This document shows, piece by piece, positions 29,753-43,114 of a stretch of DNA of 64,000 nt. The DNA comes from Liolophura sinensis. Taxonomy: Eukaryota > Mollusca > Polyplacophora > Chitonida > Chitonidae. Within the stretch, counting starts at the first letter, position 1. Each line of letters starts with the position of its first letter. The notes under the pieces were generated by a model, which worked only from the letters and a program-made list of their open reading frames with translations, made no database searches and had not been told where the DNA came from. The position numbers and the translations under genes were made by a program. The stretch spans positions 11,455,717 through 11,519,716 of the forward strand of contig NC_088305.1 in assembly GCF_032854445.1 (NCBI RefSeq), written 5' to 3'.

Positions 29753-31473
29753 ATATTTTTTTTTGGATAGATCACTTCAACTATAGATCATTGCCAGCCA
29801 GGGCACCAACATACTGGTACAGTAGTACATGTAGTAACCGAATCACATGGAGTCAGAAAGGCAAAGGTTTACAAAACACTTGAACTGAGCACTTTTTTCA
29901 TTCTCATGACTTTTTTGTCTGACTTCTGGACAGGCCACTGTTGCAGAGTAACACAAGGAAATGTTAACAAGCACTGAGCTATGCCCATGCTTTGTTTACC
30001 TGTACAGTGACATTTATCTCAGCCTGCTACAAGTGTTTGATCTATGTTAATAGTGTCCATATATGCAGCGGAATGGCAGATATTTACCTGGTATGGTGGT
30101 TATGCTATGAATTTTTTTTTTTTTTTGACATCTGCAGTCTGTAATACTTTGGCATTTATAAAAGATTACATAAACACATCTGCATTCATGTATCACAAAA
30201 TAGTGAAGGTGACTTACATGTACATGTATTAACCTTCATCATATAAATAACTTGCGCATCATCTCAATGTTCTCCTGGTTCGGACATATATGTACTGTCA
30301 CTGCAGTAAGTTTAATTACAGGATACATATATACATGAATAAAGGCCATCCTTAAAAAAATTCTTTGTTCAGGGTATGTTGGTAGGTAATTGTTTTTTGT
30401 TTTTTTTTCATTCTTCCAAATGGAAAGGAAACATGTTATTATTTTAAAGAAATCAAAAAAAAATCCTTCAAAGTCAAAATGAAAACTTTACAGTAGGCCC
30501 CCTATTTTAGAGGTCAGTTGAGGTATGTTCACAAATGTATTTTTAATTATGGCGTAAATCATGATCTTCACTAGAGGTAAACACTTCCTGTCCACACCAG
30601 CAGTCATTAACTTCTTTGGTCTCATTATCAGATCTAGCCCTTACCAGAGCAATTGTTGTACTATAGCAATATAAACTATGGTGAACTTTTTTGTTACTGA
30701 TTGACAGATTTCCTGGAAATGGTGCTTTCCAAATATCTAAATTGAATCTTTTGATTTCATAATGAACTGATGTAAACTGGCAGTATTGTAGAATCCTATA
30801 AATGGCAACATAAATTGCAAAGAAAAAAAATGAAAACAAAATGGGGTTCGTAAAGCATGGGACTTCACGCCTATATGCACTTGTGCATGAATTAAGCTTT
30901 GTGGAAGTAGGCTAACTGCAGCCCTGTTGCGTCTCTTGCACTCAGGTTTTCTGTGGCTACCTTTACATGTGTATAACTACACGTAATATGATTCATATCC
31001 TTGTTGGATGCAATGTGGTAGTAATTTATGCAGGAATGAAATCCAGTGTTACTAATATTACTCCAACATAGCGTCGAGCTAATCAGGAAGTTAGGGGCCA
31101 GCTGAGGTCAATAACGGTCATAATCTGTGAAATCTATGGTCGTCATGATAGGGCTTAAATACCACTGACTTGGGCATTCAAACACCAATCAATTAATCAA
31201 TATAAACAAGGGTGAGGTGTCTGCCTCTGGGCTGGTGTATATTCTGACAGACTGAGCAGCTGAAATTGCCATGGGCTTCACGTAGATGCTCTCTTATGGA
31301 TTGGAATGCCTTCAGAGTGTTATTGTCTTGTTTTCCTTGGATGTAAATGTACATGTACATACTTGTATGCCTAAAGGTTTGTAGGGCTTTCATTATGTTT
31401 TTTAGCAAAAGGCTACCCTGGAAAAATAACAGGATATCCAAGTAAATGAAATAAATTAGAAGCTTTGGTCAAG

Positions 31474-31618
31474 TATTTATGTATTTGATTGTTGTTTTAC
31501 GCCATACTCAAGAATATTCCACTTATACAACGACGGCCAGTGTTATGGTGGGAGGAAAACGGGCAGAGCCCAGGGGAAACCCACAACCATCTGCAGGTTT
31601 CTGGAAGACATTCCCACC
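31474..31618 (-). mobile_element. SINE-A fragment
   Basis: Reversed 3' half, ending at TGGAAGACATTCCCACC. Confidence 0.85.
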
Positions 31619-31857
31619 GTGCTTTGGTCAAGTAGGCGAGTTGCCTGCTGAATTCTTTTGAGGTAGCAGGCTGCAGAGAGCTACCTTCTAATGAACTACC
31701 TAGGCCTGGTCACTTTAGCTGATTGAATGATTATGATTTTAGTGTACTTCTCCACTTTGGCAGTCATGTTGTGGTGACAGGTCAGGTGGATATTGACATG
31801 TTCATATATGTACTGTAAAGGTGCCTGACTCATGAACCATTAAAGGTATTTTTTTTT

Positions 31858-32030
31858 CAGTGGAATTTATGCATACAATTATTATGAAAATGATGCTAAA
31901 AATGATTTATTTGCGTCTTTGAAGATGCAAGCTTTATAAGACTGTGCAAATTCTTTCTCTACACCCTACAGTTCTCTCAGAATATTTCAGAATATTGGTT
32001 TCAGAAGCGATTGAAAGGATGGAAGAATTT
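31858..32030. repeat. Dispersed repeat, copy 2
   Basis: Matches 18868-19040, including AGAATATTTCAGAATATTGG, GCGATTGAAAGGAT and GAAGAATT. No coding signature. Confidence 0.6.
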
Positions 32031-32726
32031 GAATACATATACTTGCATGGTTTGAATGGTGACAGCCTTTTTTGCAACATGCTTTGCACCGAAGCAGTAA
32101 GGTTTTTCAGGAATTCAGGGCATTCTAAACAACAGTGCTCAATTCATGGAGATCAGCCCGTTAAAATGTTACAACTTACAATCTGCAGATCCTACAAATA
32201 ATTCCCTGTAGCTTTAAAAACTCTAGGTAAAGGCAGGTAAAACATTCATGTACACGTGCTTCTTCAAGCATGGGTGGGTTAAATGTAAATGTCTTGAACA
32301 CTGTAAGGTGACTCATGACGCATGTTATTATGTGAAATTTGATAAACTCTGACTCAAAACACGTTGTTAACAAAGGTGTCAGAGGCTTTGAATTAGGTGT
32401 GATTATTTCTTAAAGAGAAAGACTGACTAACTTAAGTACATACTTTAAAAATGGCAGTTGTGATAGTAGACTGGTGTATACTCCCTGAAATTCTCTGAAT
32501 AATGTCTTTGGTGATTTCTAGTCACATGTTGAAATCCCTATGGTGTTTTCACTGGACTCTAGCTGTCAGGTCTCTTTTTCTTGTTTATCTGACCACCATG
32601 AAATATCCCTGCCCTTTAAGTCCCAGTCTGTATTGGGCAGGTGGACAGATGAGCTGAAACTGGGGAGATATTAAGCTACATTTACTCAGGTGCAAAGATA
32701 CATGTACATGTAATAGGTTATTAGGG

Positions 32727-32920
32727 TTTATTTATTTATTTGATTGATGTTTTACGCCATACTCAAGAATATTTCACTTATACGACAGCGGCCAGCATTA
32801 TGGTGGGTGGAAACCGGGCAGAGCCCGGGGGAAACCCACGACCATCCGCAGGCTGCTAGTAGACCTCCCCACTTACGGCCGGAGAGGAAGCCAGCATGAG
32901 CTGGACTTGAACTCACAGCG
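32727..32920 (-). mobile_element. SINE-A fragment
   Basis: Reversed copy running from the TTTATT tail to GACTTGAACTCACAGCG, the box B region. The tRNA head is cut. Confidence 0.85.
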
Positions 32921-33545
32921 AGGTTATTAGGACAAGGTAGACCATTCCCAGAGTAGTGGTGTGTACATTGTATAATAGGCACCAAAAAGTGTATGCATCC
33001 TATTAAAGGCAATGATGCACGAAAATATGGTTGAGTGACCTTCTCAAACACTTTTTATTGGAATGTTTGAATTTCTTAAAATGGTAACTTCTTTAGAATC
33101 TTCATCTTTTCATTAGCCAGAGTAAAACAACAAAAAAAATAAAAGAAATCCCGACCCACTGACCCTATTTTTGCTGATAACAATAGTAGTGAGATATGCA
33201 GAAGAAGGTCTTCTTTAAAAGATGACCCGAATAATGCCTATTGGGGATAACATAATTATTTAGTGCTTCAGTGCAGCAATATTCAACTTGTTCACAAAGA
33301 TTTCTATAAATTTAGACCTACTAGGTGCTCTTGCATTGAACTCCCATATAGGAACATGTAATTTTTGTTTCTGCACTGGGAATTACATGTTCTTACATTA
33401 ATAACATTGTTACAGTACATGTATATCAAATGACTGTAATAATTCATGAGGTCTTTGTATGCATTTCCTTGTCAGATATTGAATATCCAAATAAATGTTA
33501 TCGTATTGATTCTATTCACTAGTATTTGTTAAGATATAGACATGA

Positions 33546-33671
33546 TAACCTGCGGGGGGTTTCCCCGGGGCTCTGCCCGATTTCCTCCCGCCATAATGCT
33601 GGCCACCATCGTATAAGTGAAATATTTTTGAGCACGGCGTAAAACACTAATCACATAAATAAATAAATAAG
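33546..33671 (+). mobile_element. SINE-A fragment
   Basis: Forward 3' half: AACCTGCGG, GGCTCTGCCCG, CATAATGCTGGCC, GCGTAAAACACTAATC and an AAATA tail. Confidence 0.85.
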
Positions 33672-33937
33672 TAAATATAGACATGATAGAGGTGATAGCA
33701 CAGTGAAGGTTGAATACCATAAAAGTTGCTCCGGTGACAGGTGGAAATACCTCCAGTAGGTTATCATTTCCACCTTTATCAAGCAATATGTACGGTATTC
33801 AACACTCCCTGTGCAACATTCTTTCTACTTTTTAGATTTTGATAACAAGGATTTTGTGTCCTCGAACATTTTCAGATTGAATGTTTTAGCTGCAGGCCTT
33901 CTCAAACAAGTATACATGTAGCATGACGCCGTACAGG

Positions 33938-33990
33938 AAATCTTGTGTGACGTCTTGTGTGACATCTTGTGTGACATTGTGTCAACGTGT
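33938..33990. repeat. Short tandem repeat, about 15-bp unit
   Basis: ATCTTGTGTGACGTC, TTGTGTGACATC and TTGTGTGACATT repeat about three and a half times. One unit contains a CRE-like TGACGTC. Confidence 0.7.
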
Positions 33991-34276
33991 GACAGAAATG
34001 TTGACATACACTATCTTGTATTATTATGACGTCATGCCACTGATTTTGGATTAGAACATCATGGCGTCCAGGTTGAAATATCAAAATGTTATAAGAAAAG
34101 TGATATGTAACTGCATAAAATATGCCTTACATCAGTGAAGGTAATCCTGAGATTTCTCTTGTATGTAAATAATACTGTAGTATATAGTCACCACTTTATG
34201 AATGTTGTCTGTCATGTATTTTCACTACTAATTGTTACATTATATACTCACAAGTTTCACACTAAGCTCCTAATCC

Positions 34277-34465
34277 CCCTTATCCCTCTCCCGCTCTCTC
34301 ATCCTTCTCACCCCCCTCCCGCTCTCTCATCCTTCTCATCCCCCACCCCCACCCACCCCGCCCTGCTCTCTCATCCTTCTCACCCCCCTCCCGCTCTCTC
34401 ATCCTTCTCATCCCCCACCCCCACCCACCCCGCCCTGCTCTCTCATCCTTCTCACCCCCTCCCCA
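34277..34465. repeat. Pyrimidine-strand minisatellite, about 105-bp compound unit
   Basis: CTCCCGCTCTCTCATCCTTC, TCATCCCCCACCCCCACC and CACCCCGCCCTG alternate. The plus strand is almost all C/T with few A/G, so the minus strand is nearly all purine. Confidence 0.85.
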
Positions 34466-35774
34466 CAATCATTATCACTGCACTTGACTGCCGATGAGCC
34501 CAACAGACACAAATAGTTGGTGGAGAAAAGCTGTAACAAGGTTCCTGAAAGTCTACCAAATAGTCAACCCCATGTATAATTTCATGTCCATTTCTGGAAT
34601 AACATTGTGCGTATCAAATGACTATAAATACAGTTATGCATGTGTTATTCTTTATTATCAGACATTGCTAAAAGCCCTTAAATCAAAATATTGAATGGCC
34701 TAGTAAATGTTGTCTGCTGTTGATCATAAGTACTATAGTACTAATCATTATGTGTGTATTATATAGTCACTTTACTTTGCTCGCTATAGCTATAATTATG
34801 CCCCCCCTTGAGTCATCATCCCAGTCAGACTGAATTAATGGGTTGACCCTGGGGAAAAGCTGTAACTATGTACAGTATTGTAGTTTGATGGTTCCTGGAA
34901 GTTTTGGCTGGAATCCCTGTTGGTATAAGGCCATCAGCCATTATGAGGACATCTGTAGTCAAATGAACAAGCTGTCTGTCTCTAAACTGGTCAAATCAAT
35001 AGCATTACCACATCACTCAGCTCTTCCTGGTGAACAGGGAGATTCAGTGAGCTGTTCATTGAACTGCGGCATATACAGGGGTTCACTGAGGGCACTTTGC
35101 CTCTGAAGGGGAGTGGGGTGGGGTGGGGAAGTAAAGTCTACTATAATGTGGTATAGAATGATTACCAGCTACATATATGTCAGCATTAGTGTATACTTAT
35201 GTACATGGTACCAAAATGATCGAGCTCTGGGTATAAGCCAACCTAAATGGGTCGTCTGAACAAACCCCCACCGCGCCTCCCCCATCCATTTACGTTCCCA
35301 AAGTGAGTTTGTAATGCCCTGGACCAATAAATAAAGATTAAGTGTTTGAATTTAGCTGGGTGGGCTACAGCCTGTAGTCAGGAGGTCTCTCAGGTGTCTG
35401 ATGGTGTGGTAGGGTTTCACAGTGGTTCCACCACACATAAAGACTTCTACATTTGAAAAATGTCACAGTTTACATTATACCATAGGTACAGGGACGAAGC
35501 ACATGTACATTACTCTACTCATAGAAAATGAACTTTCCATCAGTTGGCTTTGCAGTGATCTGACTACATGTACATGTACATACTGTAACTGTTACAATAC
35601 AGGGCTGGAATTTTAGTATTATGTTCTTAATTTTCTGTGTTGGCTGCTGTAAAATTTGCGGAGTCACACTTTATTGCATGATATCCCAATTAAAAACCAT
35701 GAATCACTCTGTACTACTATATAACACATGTATATGCATACAGTTGAAGTACTTACACATGTACAACTGCTCAA

Positions 35775-35935
35775 TCATGTAGAGTCTGCCTTGAAGTCGG
35801 GAGACTTAGGATCAAACCTGGGTAAGGTCATACCATAGTCAAGACTTGGTAAAATGGTACATGTTGTTGCCTTGCGTGGCATTCAGCAATGACAGATTAG
35901 AGCAGGATTGGGTAGGGTGTCATGTCTGGTGTGTT
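35775..35935 (+). mobile_element. SINE-C-like, diverged
   Basis: Box B-like GGATCAAACCTGGG preceded by GCCTTGAAGTCGGGAGAC, then CCTTGCGTGGCATTCAGCAA. The core is poorly preserved. Confidence 0.45.
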
Positions 35936-36040
35936 TGGCATGATGTGTATATGTATGTACACATTGGCATATGAAGGAAAAGTGTTAAGTGTGACATGAA
36001 AACCTGAGCATAAATGCATACACATGCATTCGTGAAACAC

Positions 36041-36184
36041 GTACGTGGGATGGTCTGCAGCAACCTTAAGATGGTCAATGGGTTTTCACCAAGCTCTGCC
36101 CGGATTCCTCCCACCATAATGCCGGTCGCTGTCGTAAAAGTGAAATATTCTTGAGTACGGCGTAAAACACAAATCAAATAAATA
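36041..36184 (+). mobile_element. SINE-A fragment
   Basis: Forward 3' half starting GTACGTGGGATGGTCTGCAG and ending in the AAATCAAATAAAT tail. Confidence 0.85.
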
Positions 36185-37056
36185 TGAATGAATGTAAATA
36201 TTCATGAAACATTCTTCCAATGGTTTACAATGGTCTATCCAATACATGTACCTGTACAAGCAACATTGACATTTGTGCAGTAGTCTGTGCTGTATAGTCT
36301 GTGTGGGTGTCTGTTTGTTGTTCGCAAATTTACATGTAGGATGGATTGATCAGTTATAGGGCCAAGACCATTTGTCAAGTACCTGTCTAGATGATCACTC
36401 AGATTGCCCCATATCCATTGTACACCTGTCATCGGTGATTCAGTCTAGTCTGGCAGTTAACACTGGCACTGGTGGGCTCACGGGCAGGTGAAACATTGCC
36501 GCTTCTAATGGAAATCAATTCACTCCCACCCCCGCATGACATTACAGGCGTTATACATTAAGGTTTGTTAGCATTATACTGTGCAGTCTGTTTTTCGGGT
36601 TCTCCTCATTGTATTAAAGACTTTACAGTGTGGAAAGTGAACAAGAGCAGTAATGACATGTAGTGATACATGTAGTGGAAAATGGTCATACGTAAGCTGT
36701 GAAATATAGCCTTTTGTCAATTTACTTGAGTTAGTGTTTTATTCTAACTTGTCATGTAAATGCTTATATAGTAGTAATTTTTACAAATCTCCTAATAAAC
36801 ACCTTGGGTCAAGCAGAAGTACATGTAGGGTAGAGAAGTGCGGTGATGTTAAATACAATTTATTAAGCATCACTAGTCTAAAATTACTCCAATTGTTGTG
36901 CTGTCATCACATTTTAACGTACATGTACACTATTACTGTGTTGTCATGATATTTTATATACTATTTTGGACCCAAATCATCATAGCAAGTGACAAGGTAC
37001 TGCATTCAGTCGCATTGGTCTGCTCGCACCAATTTCTTTGAAGTTTTTTATGTGCT

Positions 37057-37315
37057 GGTGGGCCTCCGTGGCTCAGTTGGTTAGCGCTAGCACAGCGTAA
37101 TGACCCAGGAGTCTCTCACCAATGCAGTGGCTGTGAGTTCAAGTCCAGCTCATGTTAGCTTCCTCTCTGGCTGTAAGTGGGAAGGTCTGCAGCAACCTGC
37201 GGATGGTCATGGGTGTCCCCCAAGCTCTGCCCGGTTTCTTCCCACGATAATGCTGGCCGCCGTCGTATAAGTCAAATATTCTTAAGCACGGCGTAAAACA
37301 CCAATCAAATAAATC
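37057..37315 (+). mobile_element. SINE-A, full-length reference copy with target-site duplication
   Basis: This is a tRNA-derived SINE. Box A is TGGCTCAGTTGG and box B is GTTCAAGTCC, spaced as in a tRNA, followed by a body of about 180 bases and an AAATAAAT tail. It is flanked by a perfect 10-bp duplication, TTTATGTGCT at 37047-37056 and 37316-37325. Such elements are transcribed by RNA polymerase III and moved by a partner LINE (family knowledge). Confidence 0.9.
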
Positions 37316-38859
37316 TTTATGTGCTCCTTCCAGAGTAAAATAATACATTTGAGCCCTTTAAATCTTATGAATGATGTTTTTAAACTTGGGAAATTTCTTT
37401 AGGGTTTGTGTTATGCACGAGACAAATATACATGTATTTCATTTCTGTTTTTGGAGGTGAACAAACACTGGTACATTGAGTATAGATTTTTTGGTGTAGG
37501 GCACCATCATTAGTGCAAGGGTTCCTGAAGGAGAGTTGAGATAGCAAGTCACCATGCTGTTTATGGTACATGTATATATGTACCAATGTGGGCAGACTTG
37601 ATCACTATTATCAGCCTACTCTGAACAATATAGTGGATCAGAGCAAGCAGGAGTTCACCTTCCCTGAGCTGCTTCTGTATGAATGAATTTCCGATAGCGA
37701 CGACTGCAGGCTAGATTAGGTGCATGTGGCATGTCACTGTGAGTGACATGGAGGAAATGAGGCTGAGGGCTCACACAAGAGGTGGGTTAACCTCCTCTCG
37801 TCTGCGTCTTGACCTGTCCTATCAGAGAGGACCCTGATCCGGCAGCCACCCACCTCTGTAAATATAGTCTGTAGGTGCAGCTTGGGAATCTGAAGTAGGT
37901 ACATGTACTAGCATTAACTCTGACTTACTGGCCAGAAGTAGGGTCAAGTTCAGTTGTCAAGCCCTTCTATGCTGGGACCACTGGGTTTTCCATTCATTAG
38001 CTAACATGGTTATACATACACATATACACCCTGAAGTACATGAACACTGCTCTTGTAAACCCAGAGCTAGTTCTCCAGGTTTAATTTAGTATCCATTCAC
38101 TAAGTTGCTTAGTCAGCTGATTTTAATAATGCCATTTTGACATGATTTCAAGTGAGGCCACCATCAGTGTATATACATGCATGTTTAATATTATTACTGA
38201 TAGGATAAGCGAGAGTTGTACATCATGGTGGTGTGGAAACTGCTTCTTATTCTGCCATTTATTCCTTGTTTCCGTTACTAATTCATGCTCCTATCTGTAC
38301 ATCAGCTGCTATGCTCATTCGAGCTGTTGCTTTAATACTAAGCTGATGTCATTTCACATATTTTGACAGAGTGTCATGTGAGGTTATCATCAGAGTAATT
38401 ACTGAGTGTATATAAGTGGGATTTGTACATCCTGAAGAACATGAAGAACAGAGCCCTAGTTTAGCCTAGCTATGGGCGAGTGACAATCACACTACCTATA
38501 TGATCAACATGTACCCCAGCTTTACCCATTCACAGTGAAGGCCTGTGTAAATCTGAAATTATTACCTTCTGGCAGGTAAGCTGAGCGTAATTTTCTCTTA
38601 AAGGAGCAGTGTTAAGAGACCTTAATTTTTGACTTTTGACCTTGTGACTATTTTAACTCGTCGTCTTAACTTTGTTGATACAATCCTGATTATTTGTGTT
38701 ACATTGGTTAACTCAGTGTTATGTTGATTGATTTGATTGTGGCTTAATGCATGTGATATTAACACCCTACTGTAGGATGATAAGTGGTCATCAACAAACA
38801 GCCACTTGAACATCATCCACTTCATATTTTCACCTGAACAATGAGTGAAAGGCATCCAC

Positions 38860-38960
38860 AATTTCCTGCTTAAGTCGGGATTGAACCTGCAACCTCCAGC
38901 ATGTCATTGACAAGTGTATGGTGTCTTTTTGGTGAGGCAGCATTGTAATTGTGTCACCAT
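38860..38960 (-). mobile_element. tRNA-like SINE remnant
   Basis: GTCGGGATTGAACCTGCAAC is a reversed box B. The rest is not clearly assignable. Confidence 0.35.
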
Positions 38961-39020
38961 TCATAAGGCCAGTTTTCCACAAGGAGACAGCATTGTATTC
39001 GTAGGCCAGTGACAACCACA

Positions 39021-39126
39021 ATACGCTGTACTCTAGAATATTTCACTTATATAACGGCGGCCACCATTATTGTGGGTCGAAACCGGGTAGATCTTCCCAC
39101 ATACCGCCGAGCAGGAAGCCGTCATG
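39021..39126 (-). mobile_element. SINE-A fragment
   Basis: Reversed. AATATTTCACTTATATAACG through GAGCAGGAAGCC, with the middle deleted. Confidence 0.75.
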
Positions 39127-39286
39127 AGGACAGCATCGTAATACATGATGTAGAGATTACTGAAAGCAAGATTGAAAGTGAAACCAGCATGAAGAGGTGA
39201 AATAGCCAGTGGCATTTGTAACTATATGTACATGCAGTATGTACTCAGAGAGTCCAGACATCCCTCTTGCAGTTAAATGCTCAAAT

Positions 39287-39370
39287 TCCCACGTATATGG
39301 GAAAGTCGGCCATAACCTGTGGATGGTCGTGGGTTCTCCACAGGTTTTGCCCCAGTTTTATCCTGCATCT
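39287..39370 (+). mobile_element. Degraded SINE-A fragment
   Basis: GGGAAAGTCGGCCATAACCT then GGATGGTCGTGGGTT resembles the SINE-A body. The 3' end is lost. Confidence 0.45.
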
Positions 39371-39613
39371 TGATTATCCTGCATCAGACAAAATACTCAG
39401 CATTTCATTGGACAACAACGGTCACGTGGGATACAGATAAATTCTCGAATCCTGCAGACGATGTCAAATGTGTCTGCTGAGTAGGTTACCTCCCTTGTTG
39501 GATTGTGAGTCCAGTGGCCACATCGCTGAAGCCATTCTCTTATACATCGGTCTTCTGAACTGAATTGATGGGTCCTTTCATATCCTATCACTGAGTAACC
39601 ATATAACTGATAG

Positions 39614-39640
39614 TTGGCGTAAAACACCAATCAAATAAGT
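39614..39640 (+). mobile_element. SINE-A 3' tail remnant
   Basis: GGCGTAAAACACCAATCAAA plus TAAG. Confidence 0.5.
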
Positions 39641-40331
39641 ATATAAATCAAAATCCTACACTAGGGACAGTGTTCAGCTTTCTGTTAGTGGTGAAGAATG
39701 GTTTGAAAAACTTCCTTCACCAGAATCCTCATCTGGATCATCCCTAGACTTTAATGGATTGGTCCTTAGGCCCCACAGGCCAAGGTAGTGGGCACAAAAA
39801 ATTCATCCAAATCCTGCATACATGTACCATTTTGCCTAAGGTTGCTGAGAAACCAAGAGGTAGGCAAAGAATCACTGGAAAAAACTGACCTTTGATGGAA
39901 GTAGTAATGCTTTTGTCTAGACAGTCTTGGAAATCTGCAATCCATCTGGATTAAGATTGTGCCCTATAGGCCATACATGTAGTAGGCTGTGTGAGGTGGG
40001 TGGCAAGGGTATCTGGTATACCCTCTGGGGACTTCACGCTGGAGACTTAACATGTACATGTATATGTGCAGTCAGGTTAATTCATGTACACATCACTGTG
40101 AGAATTAATCCTGCTTCATGAACTATCAAGCATTTTACATTGCGTACATGTGTTCATTTACCCCAGCTCAGCTCACATTGTGTCTTCATACATTTAATAC
40201 ATACGAGTATCTTTCATCAGGGATCAGGTAATTGCTTTTAACAAACATCAGATTGATGTATTTTTACATGTGGACAGTATGAATTTGGCCCTTTAAAGCT
40301 AAAGAATTTTCCCTTTCCCACCTTACATGCC

Positions 40332-40380
40332 AATATTCATGAGTACGGCTTTAAAACACCAGTCAAATCAAATAAATAAG
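40332..40380 (+). mobile_element. SINE-A 3' tail remnant
   Basis: CAATATTCATGAGTACGG then TAAAACACCAGTCAAATC and an AAATAAAT tail. Confidence 0.6.
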
Positions 40381-40569
40381 CTGGCAATAAGTAAACTGGC
40401 AAGTGTGTAGATTATATATATTACATTGCAGACATGCACTGTAGCTGCTATATTATGGTTCTGTAGAGTTTACAGTATTGTTACTACAGGACAACATGCA
40501 TATATAAGGTTTTCTGGCTGGCTCAGTGGTCAAACGTGTATTTTACATGTAGTTCACAATATTATTTTA

Positions 40570-40770
40570 ATTTATTATTTATTTAATTCATGTTTTATGC
40601 CGTACTCAAGAATATTTCACTTATGTGATGGCAGCCAGCATTATGGTGAAAGGAACGACTATCAGCAGGTTGCTGGCAGACCTTCCCACATATGGCTGTA
40701 GAGGAAGCCAGCATGAGCTGGACTTGAACTCACAGTGATCGGATTGGTGAAAGGCTTTGGGGTCATTGCG
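40570..40770 (-). mobile_element. SINE-A, diverged
   Basis: Reversed, from the tail to GGATTGGTGAAAGGCTTTGG. Part of the middle (the GGCAGAGCCC region) is deleted. Confidence 0.8.
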
Positions 40771-42488
40771 ATATTACTCTATTTTTAGGATAGCATATGT
40801 AAATGTGTAAGTGTAAATTAGGGGTCCTTGCTGACGGATAGGTGTAAGGCTTTCATGTGATGCAGGTCGATTCCAGTTGTCTCTTTGAACATGTCTTAAT
40901 CAGCCTTGTTTCTTGAAGCTTCACTGCTTTCTGCATGTCCATGTTCTTGTAGCCACCCCTGGGAAATGGCATCACACTTTCACCAGCAGGGGAAAAACTT
41001 ACAGATGTCAGACAAAAAAATTTTATTTTATAAAATGTAGTGCAAATCAGAACCATTCAAACAGAATGCCCATTTCCTCTTGAGAGATCTGTCAAAAAGA
41101 TGAGAAGAGATAAAGAAAGTCGGAGCCATAGAAGATTGTATTTATCCTATAATCGACCTTTGTAATCCCAAACTACATGTAGCCTCAGGAGGGTACATTC
41201 TGAGGCACACAAAGGGTTGAGTGGCAGTTGAGGGCACCTGGTGTTTCATGACCTTCAGCTCTCCAAGGAACTTGAAAGGGATTTAGCAAGGAAACCCTAG
41301 CTAAACTGTGGGCGGGATTCTATGCTATAGACAAATGGCACCTCTTTCACAAATGTTTGCAGACTGTGCTAATGGCCAAATAAGTTTTGTTAACTTCAGG
41401 GGCCACTCTCACAAAACTTCGTAAGACATATTTCTTGTAAATTTTTTCGTAAAATCTATTGTCTGGCTTATAGCGCCATAAGGCAATGCCATTAGAAAGA
41501 AAAGTTGCAAAATAATGGATTTACAAAGTTTTTGTGAAAGTGGCTTCAGGAAGATTAAAATTACACAATATTATGCATGCTGTTTCAAAACTTATACCAT
41601 CACTCAGGCCATGCAGATTTGTGTGTGACAATGTACTCAAGAATTTTTGACTTGAATACAAAGGGGGTCAGCTGTATGGCGAAGATGGCGGGGATGGGGC
41701 AAGGGAGGGGGAGAAGAGAAACCATTGATTTTAGTGGAGTAAATGACAACCTTTTGCCAGCCACTGGCCAAATTGCCTGACTTAAAGCTTCAGCCAAGTC
41801 AGCAGGACCTTTATAATTAAGATTCTGCAATGTATCTTATTGGTATTTTATTTTCATTGATAAATGGAAATGTCACTTTCAGAAATGCACTGTACATGTA
41901 TGTTAATGGTATCAAAAACAAGTCAGTATATACATGTAGCTTGGAAGTGTGCCACATGCACTATTTACATGGATCCACACAAGTGGAAAGAGGCCAAACT
42001 CAATTCCTTGTTGGGCAGAGGGCTACAGTAGTTGCATTTAACATGTACTGTGTGCTACATGTCAACTGGACTGACATGGTTTGAATGCCCATGTGCATGT
42101 TCTCGGTACTACATGTGCACATAGACAGCACTTTACCGGGGTGTCTACATACAGAATGGTGTTTAAACTTGTGTTACAAGAGGCCAACTCTAGTCGCATT
42201 ATTTACGTGTAGGTAAGTGTGTGTAAGTAATCAGGTAATGCTGTATAAATGGGGTACAGCTACATGTACATCTAAGTTTTCATTACACGTACACATACAC
42301 GTATGTCAGTGCTTGATGCTTTGTGACAACTGTACCTGAATGGTTTAAACTTCGTGGTTGCTAAATGTCAATGTATTTGTTTTTAAAGACAGAAATAACT
42401 CTTCAGATCATAGATTCAAAAGAAGCATTGATTTTTCAGTAAGTTTGGAAATTTGTAAACAATTTATCATGGTTATGTTGGATGGCTC

Positions 42489-42689
42489 AATGACTGGGGA
42501 GCCTCTTACCAATCCAGTCGCCGTGAATTCAAGTCCAGCTCATTCTGGCTTCCTCTCAGGCTGTATGTGGAAAGGTCTGCAGCAACCTGTGGATTGTTGT
42601 GGGTTTCCCCCGGACTATACCATAAGGCTGGCTGCCGCCGTATAGGTGGAATATTCTTGGGTATGGCATAAAACACCAATGAAATAAAT
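42489..42689 (+). mobile_element. SINE-A, 5' truncated
   Basis: Forward, starting within the tRNA-like head (AATGACTGGGGAGCC). It retains the box B region AATTCAAGTCC and ends in AAACACCAATGAAATAAAT. Confidence 0.8.
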
Positions 42690-42950
42690 GTCGTTGAGTT
42701 ATATGTAATGTCATGGAAACATGCAAATTAATAATAATAATTATAATAATAATAATAATAATCACACTGATAAGAAATACGTTTTCATGTGACCAACTGT
42801 TTCCATGCGAGAGGGTGATGGCCCATTCCCATCCCCTGTTTGAGTTTATAGCCAATGACCATGTGTCTTAGTGTCGTTTTTAACACCATATTTTGACAAA
42901 ATTAACATGGGAGAAATAATGAAATTAGGAACAAAATTGGAAATGAAATC

Positions 42951-43114
42951 AGGCAAAACCCTGGAAACCCAGGACGATCCGCGGGTTGCAGGCAGACCTT
43001 CCCACGTACGTCCAAAGAGGAAGCCAGCATGAGCTGGACTTGAACTCACAGCGACTCTCAGAGGCTCCCAGGCCATTACGCTAGCGCGTTAACCTACTGA
43101 GCCACGGAGGCCCC
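42951..43114 (-). mobile_element. SINE-A, 5' half
   Basis: Reversed, retaining the complete tRNA-like head. The complement of GGCCTCCGTGGCTCAG is at 43095-43112. The 3' tail is missing, which is unusual because most copies here keep the tail. Confidence 0.8.

Noticed and set aside
33938..33990. CRE-like TGACGTC cluster as a regulatory element
   Set aside because: Only one unit of a short tandem repeat contains it and no gene start is nearby.
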